Below, piece after piece: positions 6,236 to 12,912 of a stretch of DNA of 12,944 bases. The notes under the pieces were generated by a model, which had not been told where the DNA came from, made no database searches, and saw nothing but the letters and a program-made list of their open reading frames with translations. Every line of letters starts with the position of its first letter. Positions within the stretch are counted from its first letter, which is position 1. Where the stretch lies: assembly GCA_026984595.1 (NCBI GenBank), contig JALSRW010000277.1, positions 1 to 12,944 on the forward strand, given 5' to 3'. The position numbers and the translations under genes were made by a program. The DNA is from Alphaproteobacteria bacterium (GTDB lineage: Bacteria; Pseudomonadota; Alphaproteobacteria; Geminicoccales; Geminicoccaceae).

Positions 6236-6321
6236 TATGGGGAATGGCGACGGCCGCGATTCCCTGCGGGCCGGCTCGGGCCGCCGCGGTGCCTGGCGTC
6301 GAGCCGTCCGGGCAACGAGGG

Positions 6322-7647
6322 CTAGCCCTTGAAGACGGTGGTCAGATTGCGGCCGGCGGCGATGAAGCCGGCGGGATCGAGGGGTTCGCCGTCGATCCGG
6401 ATCTCGTAATGGAGATGCGGTCCCGTGCTGCGACCGGTATTGCCGACGATGCCGACCGGCTGGCGGAAATCCACCTTCTGGCCGCGTTTCACCAGCAGTT
6501 TCTTCATATGGGCATAGCGGGTGACGATGCCCATGCCATGGTCGATCTCCACCATCAGCCCGTAGGCGTCGTTGCGGCCGGCGCGGATCACCCGTCCCGG
6601 GGCGGCGCTGAGCACCCGGGCGTTCCATGGCGCCGCCATGTCGATTCCCTTGTGCATGGCGCGACGCCCGGTCACCGGATCCTTGCGCAGGCCGTAGGGG
6701 CTGGTGATGCGGTAGGAATCGAGGGGCGAGGTGAGCGGCATGGCGGCGATCAGGCGCTGCGCGGCCTGCAGCCGGACCACCGAGCGGCTGAGATCGGAAC
6801 CTTCGATCGCCGGCAGTGCCGCCGGCGCATCCTCCGTCGGCAGCTCGAACGGGCCGCCGATCCCCGCCGGCAGGTCGTCGCCGGCCCGTTCCAGCAGCCG
6901 GCGCGGATCGACGCCGGCCTCGGCCAGCACCTGCTCGATGGCCGCCAGATGCTTGCCGATCCATTCGCGGATCCAGATCATGGAGGTGGCGCGGCTGTTC
7001 TCGACCTCGGCCACCCGCGACTGCAGCATGTCGATCCGCCAGCGCAGCCCCTTTTCCACCCGCCGCGCCATATCCCGTTCGACCAGGGCCTTGGACAGGC
7101 GGCTGCGGAGGGCCGCCAGCTCGCCTTCGAGCGCGGCCTTTTCGCGTACCAGCCGACGCATCGAGAGCTGACGGTCGCGGCTGTCGGCCTCGACACTGGC
7201 GGCGAAGGCGCGGGCCGCCTCCAGTTCGGCGGTGACCGCGGTGATCCGCTGCTCGGCGAGGGCCAGCCGATCGGCCAGCCGCTGCCGTTCGCGGGCGGCC
7301 AGGCGGGCCCGCGCGAGGCGCCGCTCCCGTTCTTCCTGCAACGCCCGAAGCTGCAGCGAGAGTTCCCGTTCGCGCTCGAGACGGGCCTGGAACACCGCCC
7401 GCGCCTCGCGTCGCGCGACTTCCAGATCCCTCTCGAGCCGTTCCCGTTCCCGCAGCAGGGAGACCAGGCGGAAACCGCCGAAGGACAATGCACCGCTGAC
7501 CAGCAGCACCAGAAGCGCGAGCAGGATCCGGGCGGGCCGCGACCGGCCGGCGGGGAGGCGGGGGCGCGTGCTCACCGGTCCGGATTCCTCCCCGGGCGGG
7601 GCGTTCGAGGGCTTCGAGCCAGCATTCCGTCCCTTTTTCGCAGCCAT
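6322..7647 (-). CDS. Membrane-anchored coiled-coil M23-family metallopeptidase (LytM/DipM-like)
   Basis: This 441-residue cell-envelope endopeptidase is predicted to cut peptidoglycan cross-links. After a basic, Pro-rich cytoplasmic tail it has one membrane helix (about 40-58), a long Arg/Glu/Leu-rich coiled coil (about 63-220) that would project into the periplasm, a linker, and a C-terminal M23 domain (about 310-435). Zn ligands and catalytic residues are complete: H332 and D336 in MHKGIDMAAP, H380 in RYAH, and H411/H413 in GPHLHYEI, so the enzyme should be active rather than a degenerate activator such as EnvC. A longer frame starts at 7749, but that ATG lies inside a strong promoter, so I used the ATG at 7647, which has AAGGTGG upstream. 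It is read in the same direction as ugpC upstream of it but has its own promoter. Confidence 0.93.
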   Translation of the reverse strand: MAAKKGRNAGSKPSNAPPGEESGPVSTRPRLPAGRSRPARILLALLVLLVSGALSFGGFRLVSLLRERERLERDLEVARREARAVFQARLERERELSLQLRALQEERERRLARARLAARERQRLADRLALAEQRITAVTAELEAARAFAASVEADSRDRQLSMRRLVREKAALEGELAALRSRLSKALVERDMARRVEKGLRWRIDMLQSRVAEVENSRATSMIWIREWIGKHLAAIEQVLAEAGVDPRRLLERAGDDLPAGIGGPFELPTEDAPAALPAIEGSDLSRSVVRLQAAQRLIAAMPLTSPLDSYRITSPYGLRKDPVTGRRAMHKGIDMAAPWNARVLSAAPGRVIRAGRNDAYGLMVEIDHGMGIVTRYAHMKKLLVKRGQKVDFRQPVGIVGNTGRSTGPHLHYEIRIDGEPLDPAGFIAAGRNLTTVFKG

Positions 7648-7720
7648 GCCCGCCACCTTTGCGCCGGCCTCTTCGGCAAGCGGCCGATGGTGCGGGTCGG
7701 CTTCATTCTCGTTGCGAAAG

Positions 7721-7749
7721 ATTATGCTAAGGTTAACGGAAGCCGGCAA
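7721..7749 (-). promoter_or_regulatory. Sigma-70-like promoter of the M23 peptidase gene
   Basis: TTGCCG (7744-7749) and CATAAT (7721-7726, 5 of 6) are spaced by exactly 17 nt on the minus strand, just after the end of ugpC. Transcription would begin near 7714, leaving a leader of about 67 nt. The element decides the start codon, because the upstream in-frame ATG at 7749 would not be on the transcript. Confidence 0.6.
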
Positions 7750-7779
7750 CCGCCCGCCAGTTGAAAAACTGCCGCAGAA

Positions 7780-8853
7780 TCAGGACGCGTCGGCGATGCG
7801 CAGGCCGCTCCCGGGATCGAACAGATGCAGCCGGTCGGGCGGCACCGACAGCCGCAGCGTATCGCCGGCATGGACGATGGTGCCTCCCGGCAGCCGCACG
7901 CAGATGCGGTGATCGCCGGCGATGCGGCCGTGGGCGACGGTGTCGGCGCCGAGGATCTCGACCCAATCCACGGCCAACGCCAGGGGACCGTCCGCGCTGC
8001 ACTGCAGATGCTCGGGGCGGATTCCGGCGACCACCGGAGCAGCAGCCGCGGCCGCCAGCGGCCCGGCGAGGGGCAGGCGGATCCTGTCGATCACGAGGCT
8101 GGCGCGGTCCTCCCCCAGCCGGGCGGGAAAGCCGTTCATCGGCGGCGAGCCGATGAAGCCGGCGACGAACAGGCTGGCGGGGCGTTCGTAGACCTCGAGG
8201 GGGGCTCCCACCTGCTCGATGCGGCCCTCGTTCATCACCACCAGCCGGTCGCCCAGGGTCATCGCCTCCACCTGGTCGTGGGTGACGTAGATGCCGGTGG
8301 TGCCGAGCCGTGCCTGGAGCTGGCGGATCTCGTGGCGCATCTGCACCCGGAGCTTGGCGTCGAGATTGGAGAGCGGCTCGTCGAACAGGAAGACTTCCGG
8401 TTCGCGCACGATCGCCCGGCCCATCGCCACCCGCTGGCGCTGCCCGCCCGAGAGCTGGCGCGGCTTGCGGTCGAGGAGTTCCTCGAGGCCGAGGATTTCC
8501 GCCGCCCGCTTCACCCGCGCCGCGATCTCGGGCCTGGGCACGCGGCGGTTCTTCAGCCCGTAGGCCATGTTGTCGTAGACCGTCATGTGCGGGTAGAGGG
8601 CGTAGTTCTGGAACACCATGGCGATGTCCCGGTCCTTGGGCTCGAGCTCGTTGACCCGCCGCGCGCCGATGCGGATCTCGCCGCCGGTGACCGTTTCGAG
8701 GCCGGCCACCAGGCGCAGCAGGGTGGATTTGCCGCAGCCCGAGGGACCCAGTACCGCCACCATCTCGCCGTCGGCGATGGAAAGATCGATGCCCTTGAGC
8801 ACTTCGACCGTTCCGAAGGATTTCCGGAGCTCTCGGACGACCACTTCGGCCAT
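7780..8853 (-). CDS. ugpC: sn-Glycerol-3-phosphate ABC transporter ATP-binding protein
   Basis: This 357-residue ATPase powers the Ugp importer on the cytoplasmic face. All nucleotide-binding motifs are intact: Walker A GPSGCGKST (36-44), Q-loop Q82, signature LSGGQ (134-138), Walker B VFLFDE (154-159) and switch H192. The C-terminal third (about 240-357) is the TOBE/regulatory domain of the MalK/UgpC group, with GIRPEHL (277-283) as a landmark. Length fits E. coli UgpC. It begins 2 bp after the ugpE stop. It is last in the operon: the glycerophosphodiesterase gene ugpQ that follows ugpC in E. coli is not here. Such MalK-like ATPases are sometimes shared with other sugar importers, but the neighbours make the Ugp role very likely. 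Confidence 0.95.
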   Translation of the reverse strand: MAEVVVRELRKSFGTVEVLKGIDLSIADGEMVAVLGPSGCGKSTLLRLVAGLETVTGGEIRIGARRVNELEPKDRDIAMVFQNYALYPHMTVYDNMAYGLKNRRVPRPEIAARVKRAAEILGLEELLDRKPRQLSGGQRQRVAMGRAIVREPEVFLFDEPLSNLDAKLRVQMRHEIRQLQARLGTTGIYVTHDQVEAMTLGDRLVVMNEGRIEQVGAPLEVYERPASLFVAGFIGSPPMNGFPARLGEDRASLVIDRIRLPLAGPLAAAAAAPVVAGIRPEHLQCSADGPLALAVDWVEILGADTVAHGRIAGDHRICVRLPGGTIVHAGDTLRLSVPPDRLHLFDPGSGLRIADAS

Positions 8854-8855
8854 GG

Positions 8856-9704
8856 CTATTTCTCTGTCTCCACGAGGCCCTTGACGAACCAGCGCTGCAT
8901 CAGGAGGACCACCAGCACCGGCGGCAGCATGGCCAGCATGGCGACCGCCGCGATGTAATGCCATTCGGGTTCGGCGTCGGCCGCCGTCAGCATCCGCTGG
9001 ATGGCCATGACGATGGTGTAGTAGCTCTCGTCGGTGGTCACCAGCAGCGGCCAGAGATACTGGTTCCAGCCGTAGATGAAGAGGATCACGAAGAGGGCGG
9101 CGATGTTGGTGCGCGACAGCGGCAGCAGGATGTCGAAGAAGAAGCGCATCGGTCCGGCGCCGTCGACTCGCGCCGCCTCGGCCAGCTCGTCGGGCACGGT
9201 CAGGAAGAACTGGCGGAACAGGAAGGTGGCGGTGGCCGAGGCGATCAGCGGAATCGTCAGCCCCGCATAGCTGTTGAGCATGCCGAGATCGGCGACCACC
9301 TCGAAGGTGGGCAGGATGCGCACCTCCACCGGCAGCATCAGGGTGGCGAAGATGGTCCAGAAGGCCAGCATGCGGCCGGGAAAGCGGAAATAGACGATGG
9401 CGAAGGCGGAGAGGATGGAGATGGCGATCTTGCCCACCGCGATGCTCACCGCCATGATCAGCGAATTGAGCATCATCGGCGCCACCGGCCCCGAACTGGA
9501 GCGGGTCAGGCCGTGGCCCAGCACCGCCCGGTAGTTGTCGAGGAGCCGCTCGCCGAACCACATGGGGATGGGGGCGGTGAGCACATCCTCGGGAGCCTGG
9601 CTGGAGGTCACGAGAACGATCCAGATGGGCAGGGCGACGATGGCGATGCCGAGGACCAGCAGAGCATGGGCGAGGAAGGTCAGGAGCGGGCGGTTCTCGA
9701 CCAT
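8856..9704 (-). CDS. ugpE: sn-Glycerol-3-phosphate ABC transporter permease (second subunit)
   Basis: This 282-residue inner-membrane permease of the MalG/UgpE type has about six membrane helices, starting at residues 10-33. The coupling-loop EAA motif reads EAARVDGAGP (176-185), which docks on the ATPase. UgpE-like stretches include VLTAPIPMWFGE (41-52) and GWNQYLWPLL (212-221). The ATG at 9704 lies 2 bp after the ugpA stop and the TAG ends 2 bp before ugpC, so the three genes are tightly coupled. Length equals that of E. coli UgpE within a residue or two. Confidence 0.95.
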   Translation of the reverse strand: MVENRPLLTFLAHALLVLGIAIVALPIWIVLVTSSQAPEDVLTAPIPMWFGERLLDNYRAVLGHGLTRSSSGPVAPMMLNSLIMAVSIAVGKIAISILSAFAIVYFRFPGRMLAFWTIFATLMLPVEVRILPTFEVVADLGMLNSYAGLTIPLIASATATFLFRQFFLTVPDELAEAARVDGAGPMRFFFDILLPLSRTNIAALFVILFIYGWNQYLWPLLVTTDESYYTIVMAIQRMLTAADAEPEWHYIAAVAMLAMLPPVLVVLLMQRWFVKGLVETEK

Positions 9705-9706
9705 GG

Positions 9707-10591
9707 TCAGGCGTACTGCACGCGGCGTTCGATGAAGCGGAACTGGACGAAGGTGAGGGCCATGACGATGGCCATCAGCACCACGCTCTGGGCCGCCGAG
9801 CTGCCGAGATCGAGGCCGATGAAACCGTCCCGGTAGACCTTGTAGACGAGGGTGGTGGTGGCCTGGGCGGGGCCGCCCTCGGTGACCGCGTGGATGATCC
9901 CGAAGGTATCGAAGAAGGCATAGACGAGGTTGACCACCAGCAGGAAGAAGGTGGTCGGGGAGATCAGGGGAAAGATCAGGGTGACGAAGCGCTTGACCGG
10001 TCCCGCCCCGTCGATCGCCGCGGCCTCGATCAGGGAGCGGGGAATGGACTGCATGCCGGCCAGGAAGAACAGGAAGTTGTAGGAGATCTGCTTCCAGGTG
10101 GCGGCCACGATCACCAGCAGCAGGGCCTGGCCGCCGTTGAGCTGGTGGTTCCAGTCGACGCCGACCTTGCCCAGCAGCCAGGCGATGATGCCGATCGAGG
10201 GATTGAACAGGAACAGCCACAGCACCCCGGCGATCGCCGGGGCCACCGCATAGGGCCAGATCAGCATGGTCTTGTAGAAGGTCGCGGCGCGCATCACGAA
10301 ATCGGCCATCGCCGCCAGCAACAGCGCGATGGCCAGACCGGAGAAGGCCACCGCGAAGCTGAAGATCGCGGTCACCTTCAGGCTGTTGGTGTATTCGGGA
10401 TTGCCGAACAGCGCCGCGAAATTGTCGAACCAGACGAACCGGGTGGCGAGACCGAAGGGGTCCTGGACCAGCATCGACTGCCACAGCGCCTGGCTCGCCG
10501 GCCAGATGAAGAAGACGAAGGTCACCGCGAGCTGCGGTACCAGCAAGAGATAGGGCAGGCCTCGCTGCCTGAAGACGACCCGTTTTTCCAA
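9707..10591 (-). CDS. ugpA: sn-Glycerol-3-phosphate ABC transporter permease (first subunit)
   Basis: This 294-residue inner-membrane permease of the MalF/UgpA type pairs with UgpE to form the translocation channel. It has about six membrane helices and the EAA motif EAAAIDGAGP (189-198). The segment DTFGIIHAVTEGGPAQATTTLVYKVY (split here as DTFGIIHAVTEGGP and ATTTLVYKVY, 228-253) is typical of UgpA. The start codon is TTG at 10591 with a GGGAG about 8 nt upstream; the next possible ATG is 40 residues in and would remove the first helix, so the TTG is preferred. The weak start may lower permease output relative to the binding protein. An 81-bp gap with a strong hairpin separates it from ugpB. 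Confidence 0.95.
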   Translation of the reverse strand: MEKRVVFRQRGLPYLLLVPQLAVTFVFFIWPASQALWQSMLVQDPFGLATRFVWFDNFAALFGNPEYTNSLKVTAIFSFAVAFSGLAIALLLAAMADFVMRAATFYKTMLIWPYAVAPAIAGVLWLFLFNPSIGIIAWLLGKVGVDWNHQLNGGQALLLVIVAATWKQISYNFLFFLAGMQSIPRSLIEAAAIDGAGPVKRFVTLIFPLISPTTFFLLVVNLVYAFFDTFGIIHAVTEGGPAQATTTLVYKVYRDGFIGLDLGSSAAQSVVLMAIVMALTFVQFRFIERRVQYA

Positions 10592-10613
10592 GTTCGACTC
10601 CCGCCCCCGCCGC

Positions 10614-10644
10614 GGGACGGAGGCGGCAGGGCCGCCTCCGTCCC
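10614..10644 (-). repeat. Strong intercistronic hairpin between ugpB and ugpA
   Basis: GGGACGGAGGCGGC (10614-10627) and GCCGCCTCCGTCCC (10631-10644) form a perfect 14-bp GC-rich stem around a 3-nt loop. No U-tract follows on the minus-strand RNA, so it is not a classical intrinsic terminator. Hairpins at this place in binding-protein-dependent operons (malE-malF is the known example) protect the upstream message and give an excess of binding protein. I infer the same role here, though partial termination is possible. Confidence 0.7.
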
Positions 10645-10672
10645 CGACGATCTCGGACCCGCAGGATCTAAT

Positions 10673-12001
10673 CTATTTGTACTGGGCCTCGAACTGGCGG
10701 AGCAGCTTGTTGCCGCGTGCGACCGCCTCGTCCATCGCCTGCCGGGCGGTCTTGCTGCCGGCCCAGACCGCTTCCAGCTCCTCGTTGATGATGTCGCGGA
10801 TCTGGACGAAATTGCCGAACCGCAGCCCCTTCGAGTTTTCCGTGGGCTCCTTGTAGGTGAGCTGCTTGATGGCGATGTCGGTGCCCGGGTTCTTCTCGTA
10901 GAAGCCCTGACTGCGGGTGAGCTCGTAGGCGGCGGTGGTGATCGGCAGATATCCCGTCTCCTGGTGCCACCAGGCCTGCACCTCGGGGCTGGAGAGATAG
11001 GAGAAGAAGCGGGCGACGCCCTTGTACTCCTCGTCGGGATGGCCCTGCAGCACCCAGAGGGTGGCGCCGCCGATGATGCTGTTCTGCGGCGCGCCCTCGA
11101 TGTCCGGATAGTAGGGCAGCATGCCGATGCCGAATTCGAAGTCCTTGGCGTTGTTCTTGACCCCGGCATAGGCGGCGGAGCTGTTCATGTACATGACGCA
11201 CTCCTGATTGTAGAACTTGGGAGCGCTGTCGGAGCGACGGCCGCCGTAGTCGAAGATCTTGCTCTTCTGCCATTCGGCCATGTTGGCGATGTGCTCGACC
11301 ACCGGCGTCTCGTTGAACACCAGCTCGGTGTCGAGGCCGGCGAAACCGTTCTGCTTGGTGCCCAGCGGCAGGTTGTGCCAGGCCGAGAAGTTCTCGATCT
11401 GCACCCAGCTCTGCCAGCCGGTGGTGAAGCCGCAGGGATAGCCCGCCGCCTGGGTCTTCTTGGCAAACTCGACCAGCTCGGGCCAGGTTTTCGGCGGCTG
11501 TTCGGGATCGAGCCCGGCCTTCTCGAAGGCGTCCTTGTTGTAGTAGAGCACCGGCGTCGAGCTGTTGAAGGGCATCGACAGCATCTCGCCCTCGGGGGTG
11601 GTGTAGTAGCCCACCACCGCCGAGATGAAGGCGTTGGGGTCGAACGGTTCGCCGGTATCGGCCATCAGCTCGTAGACCGGATAGATCGCCCCGCGGGCGG
11701 CCATCATGGTCGCCGTGCCGACCTCGAACACCTGCACGATATGGGGTTGCTGCCCGGCCCGGAAGGCGGCGATGGCGGCGGTCATGGTCTCGGTGTAGTT
11801 GCCCTTGTAGACCGCCTTGATTTCGTATTCGTCCTGGCTGGCGTTGAAATCGGCGGCGATCTTGTTGACCTTCTCGCCGAGCTCGCCGCCCATCGCGTGC
11901 CACCACTCGATCTGCACCCGCTTCTGGGCGTCGGCCGGGCCGGCGGCGAGGGCCAGCGCGAATACCGCCGCCCCGGCGAGAATGGTTCTCCTGCAACACA
12001 T
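10673..12001 (-). CDS. ugpB: sn-Glycerol-3-phosphate-binding periplasmic protein
   Basis: This 442-residue solute-binding protein captures sn-glycerol-3-phosphate and glycerophosphodiesters in the periplasm and feeds the UgpAE channel. It aligns by eye with E. coli UgpB along most of its length: EWWHAMGGELGEKV, YKGNYTET, EVGTATMMA, PFNSSTPVLYYNKDAF, KAGLDPEQPPKTW, GWQSWVQIENFSAW, PQNSIIGGATLWV, ETGYLPITTAAYELTR, QGFYEKNPG and KGLRFGNFVQIR. Pocket-type residues such as E93, W196, W199, Y351 and R394 are kept. The signal peptide is residues 1-25 with cleavage expected after ADA. The ATG at 12001 has GGAGG 8 nt upstream; a frame reaching 12091 adds 30 Arg-rich residues that would bury the signal peptide. 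It is first in the operon. Confidence 0.97.
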   Translation of the reverse strand: MCCRRTILAGAAVFALALAAGPADAQKRVQIEWWHAMGGELGEKVNKIAADFNASQDEYEIKAVYKGNYTETMTAAIAAFRAGQQPHIVQVFEVGTATMMAARGAIYPVYELMADTGEPFDPNAFISAVVGYYTTPEGEMLSMPFNSSTPVLYYNKDAFEKAGLDPEQPPKTWPELVEFAKKTQAAGYPCGFTTGWQSWVQIENFSAWHNLPLGTKQNGFAGLDTELVFNETPVVEHIANMAEWQKSKIFDYGGRRSDSAPKFYNQECVMYMNSSAAYAGVKNNAKDFEFGIGMLPYYPDIEGAPQNSIIGGATLWVLQGHPDEEYKGVARFFSYLSSPEVQAWWHQETGYLPITTAAYELTRSQGFYEKNPGTDIAIKQLTYKEPTENSKGLRFGNFVQIRDIINEELEAVWAGSKTARQAMDEAVARGNKLLRQFEAQYK

Positions 12002-12085
12002 CTGGGTTGCCTCCGCATTTCGTGATTGTCGGGTGCCCGCACGGCCCTCCCCGGGTCTGTCCGGCCGCACGCACGGGGGCGAGCA

Positions 12086-12114
12086 TGCCAAGCCCGGTCG
12101 GTGCTGCCAAGCCC
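12086..12114 (-). promoter_or_regulatory. Tandem TTGGCA direct repeats, possible ugp promoter
   Basis: The 10-mer GGGCTTGGCA occurs twice on the minus strand (12105-12114 and 12086-12095) with a 19-bp period. The upstream TTGGCA (12105-12110, 5 of 6 to a -35 box) is followed after 17 nt by CATGCT (12082-12087 in part within the second repeat), a weak -10. The pair may instead be sites for a regulator binding one face of the helix. No Pho box (CTGTCAT repeats at 11 bp) is visible. Confidence 0.35.
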
Positions 12115-12147
12115 AAAGCGGTTTGGTGGCGGGGATTTCACGGCAAC

Positions 12148-12170
12148 GGGAAAGCGCCGGGGGAAAGCGC
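12148..12170. repeat. Short direct repeat GGGAAAGCGC x2
   Basis: GGGAAAGCGC occurs at 12148-12157 and 12161-12170, with a 3-nt spacer, directly after the tRNA 3' end. It may be remnant duplication or part of a 3' processing region; no known role. Confidence 0.4.
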
Positions 12171-12246
12171 TGGTGCCGGCGGAGGGACTCGAACCCCCAG
12201 CCCCCCGCTTACAAGGCGGATGCTCTACCGATTGAGCTACGCCGGC
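12171..12246 (-). tRNA. tRNA-Thr (anticodon UGU)
   Basis: The 76-nt minus-strand gene folds as a full cloverleaf. The acceptor stem GCCGGCG (5' end at 12240-12246) pairs with CGCCGGC (12175-12181), the discriminator is A and CCA is encoded (12171-12173). The D-arm is GCTC...GAGC. The anticodon stem TCCGC/GCGGG has one G-U pair and the loop CTTGTAA holds anticodon TGT (12211-12213), reading ACA. The T-arm is GGGGG-TTCGAGT-CCCTC. It stands alone, between the cupredoxin and ugpB, with no att-like duplication seen in the window. Confidence 0.96.
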
Positions 12247-12257
12247 CGCCACCGCCG

Positions 12258-12286
12258 AGGGTAATCGGCGCCGGGGACCGCGGCAA
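12258..12286 (-). promoter_or_regulatory. Probable tRNA-Thr promoter
   Basis: TTGCCG (12281-12286) and TACCCT (12258-12263) are 17 nt apart on the minus strand. This places transcription start about 5-7 nt before the mature tRNA 5' end, where a short leader would be trimmed by RNase P. The -10 box is weak. Confidence 0.4.
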
Positions 12287-12327
12287 GCCCGCCGGCTTCC
12301 GTTCGCGGTCGGCAGCGGCCGGCGGGC
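12287..12327 (-). terminator. Hairpin downstream of the cupredoxin gene
   Basis: GCCCGCCGGC (12287-12296) and GCCGGCGGGC (12318-12327) are perfect 10-bp inverted repeats with a 21-nt loop, starting 17 nt after the cupredoxin stop. There is no good U-run after it, so it is a terminator-like or mRNA-protecting structure. Confidence 0.45.
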
Positions 12328-12343
12328 GGTCCGGCGCTCGGGC

Positions 12344-12742
12344 TCAGTAGGCTCGGCCGGCCTCGATGCGGGCTTCCATGCCGAGGCTGCGATGGCTGCC
12401 CACCGGACAATAGGCCACATAGCTGCCCGCCGGCAGCTCGACCTCCAGCTCGGCGCTTTCGCCCGGGCGGAGGATGCGCGAGCTGTAGCGGATCTCCTCG
12501 CCCCCGGCCTCGCCTTCGAGGGCCAGCGCATGGGGGGCCGAACCGGTGTTGGTGACGAGGAAGCGGACCTTGCCGCCGTCGAGCTCGAGACTGGTGAAGC
12601 CCAGGGTCCATTCGGCGAGCTCCACCTTCACCGTCTCGCCGGCCGCCGCCGGCGCGTGCCAGGCGGCGAGGCCGGTGCCGGCCACGAGGGCCAGGGTCGC
12701 AAAGGCGGTTGCCGACAAGAGGGCCGTGCGGATCTTGCGCAT
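12344..12742 (-). CDS. Secreted cupredoxin-like type-1 copper protein
   Basis: This 132-residue protein has a signal peptide (about 1-27, RKIR then TALLSATAFATLALVAGTGLAA) and a single small cupredoxin beta-sandwich (about 36-130). All four type-1 copper ligands can be picked out: H71 in GSAPHALAL, and C112, H117 and M122 in YCPVGSHRSLGM, giving a C-x4-H-x4-M spacing rather than the C-x2-H of plastocyanin. It would act in the periplasm as an electron carrier or copper-handling protein; the partner is not evident, since no oxidase, reductase or copper-resistance gene is in view. The ATG at 12742 has GGGGAG about 9 nt upstream. It is read alone, with a long leader and a 3' hairpin. Low pI or redox properties cannot be judged from sequence. 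Confidence 0.9.
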   Translation of the reverse strand: MRKIRTALLSATAFATLALVAGTGLAAWHAPAAAGETVKVELAEWTLGFTSLELDGGKVRFLVTNTGSAPHALALEGEAGGEEIRYSSRILRPGESAELEVELPAGSYVAYCPVGSHRSLGMEARIEAGRAY

Positions 12743-12783
12743 CTTCGCTCTCCCCTGATCACGGGCCGCCGAGCCGGAGGCGG

Positions 12784-12849
12784 GGCGGCGGCACGGGGAA
12801 CCGGCCCGGAAGGTTTCTGGTTGGGGATTTGGAGGCCCGTGCCGCCGCC
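12784..12849 (-). repeat. 14-bp inverted repeat in the cupredoxin leader
   Basis: GGCGGCGGCACGGG (12784-12797) and CCCGTGCCGCCGCC (12836-12849) are perfect inverted repeats separated by 38 nt. They lie between the predicted promoter and the ribosome binding site, so the transcript would carry a long, stable stem about 40 nt before the ATG. It could be a cis-acting RNA element, a protein site, or the terminator of a gene beyond the window. Confidence 0.6.
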
Positions 12850-12883
12850 GGACACGGCTCGATGGCCGGGTCGACGATCCCGG

Positions 12884-12912
12884 ATTGTCGAAAGCGGGGG
12901 CGGCGAAGTCAA
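12884..12912 (-). promoter_or_regulatory. Sigma-70-like promoter of the cupredoxin gene
   Basis: TTGACT (12907-12912, 5 of 6) and GACAAT (12884-12889, 4 of 6) are exactly 17 nt apart on the minus strand. The predicted start is near 12877, which leaves a leader of about 134 nt including the 14-bp inverted repeat. Confidence 0.55.

Larger units (their letters stand above)
6096..6321. other. Control region between the M23 gene end and the yeeE-sqrR operon
   Basis: This 226-bp gap lies upstream of the yeeE-like gene. Positions about 6150-6250 are clearly more AT-rich than the surroundings and hold two promoter-like elements and an imperfect dyad, listed separately. Positions about 6255-6321 are GC-rich again, with a weak 7-bp stem (CGGCTCG 6272-6278 / CGAGCCG 6300-6306) after the M23 stop and no U-tract. 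No protein-coding frame here looks real. Confidence 0.6.

Noticed and set aside
6318..6329. Perfect 12-bp palindrome AGGGCTAGCCCT over the stop codon of the M23 gene
   Set aside because: Short, within the end of a coding region and no U-tract or regulatory context; could be chance.
7750..7779. CAGTT-GAAA-AACTG hairpin after ugpC as an operon terminator
   Set aside because: Only a 5-bp stem with the T-run in the loop, too weak to call as a terminator.
9890..12025. A 711-codon open frame on the plus strand opposite ugpA and ugpB
   Set aside because: Antisense shadow of clearly conserved Ugp genes; composition (Gly/Asp/His/Val repeats) is typical of reverse-frame artefacts.
12171..12246. tRNA gene as an integration site of a mobile element
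   Set aside because: No integrase, no repeat of the tRNA 3' end and no shift in composition on either side within the window.
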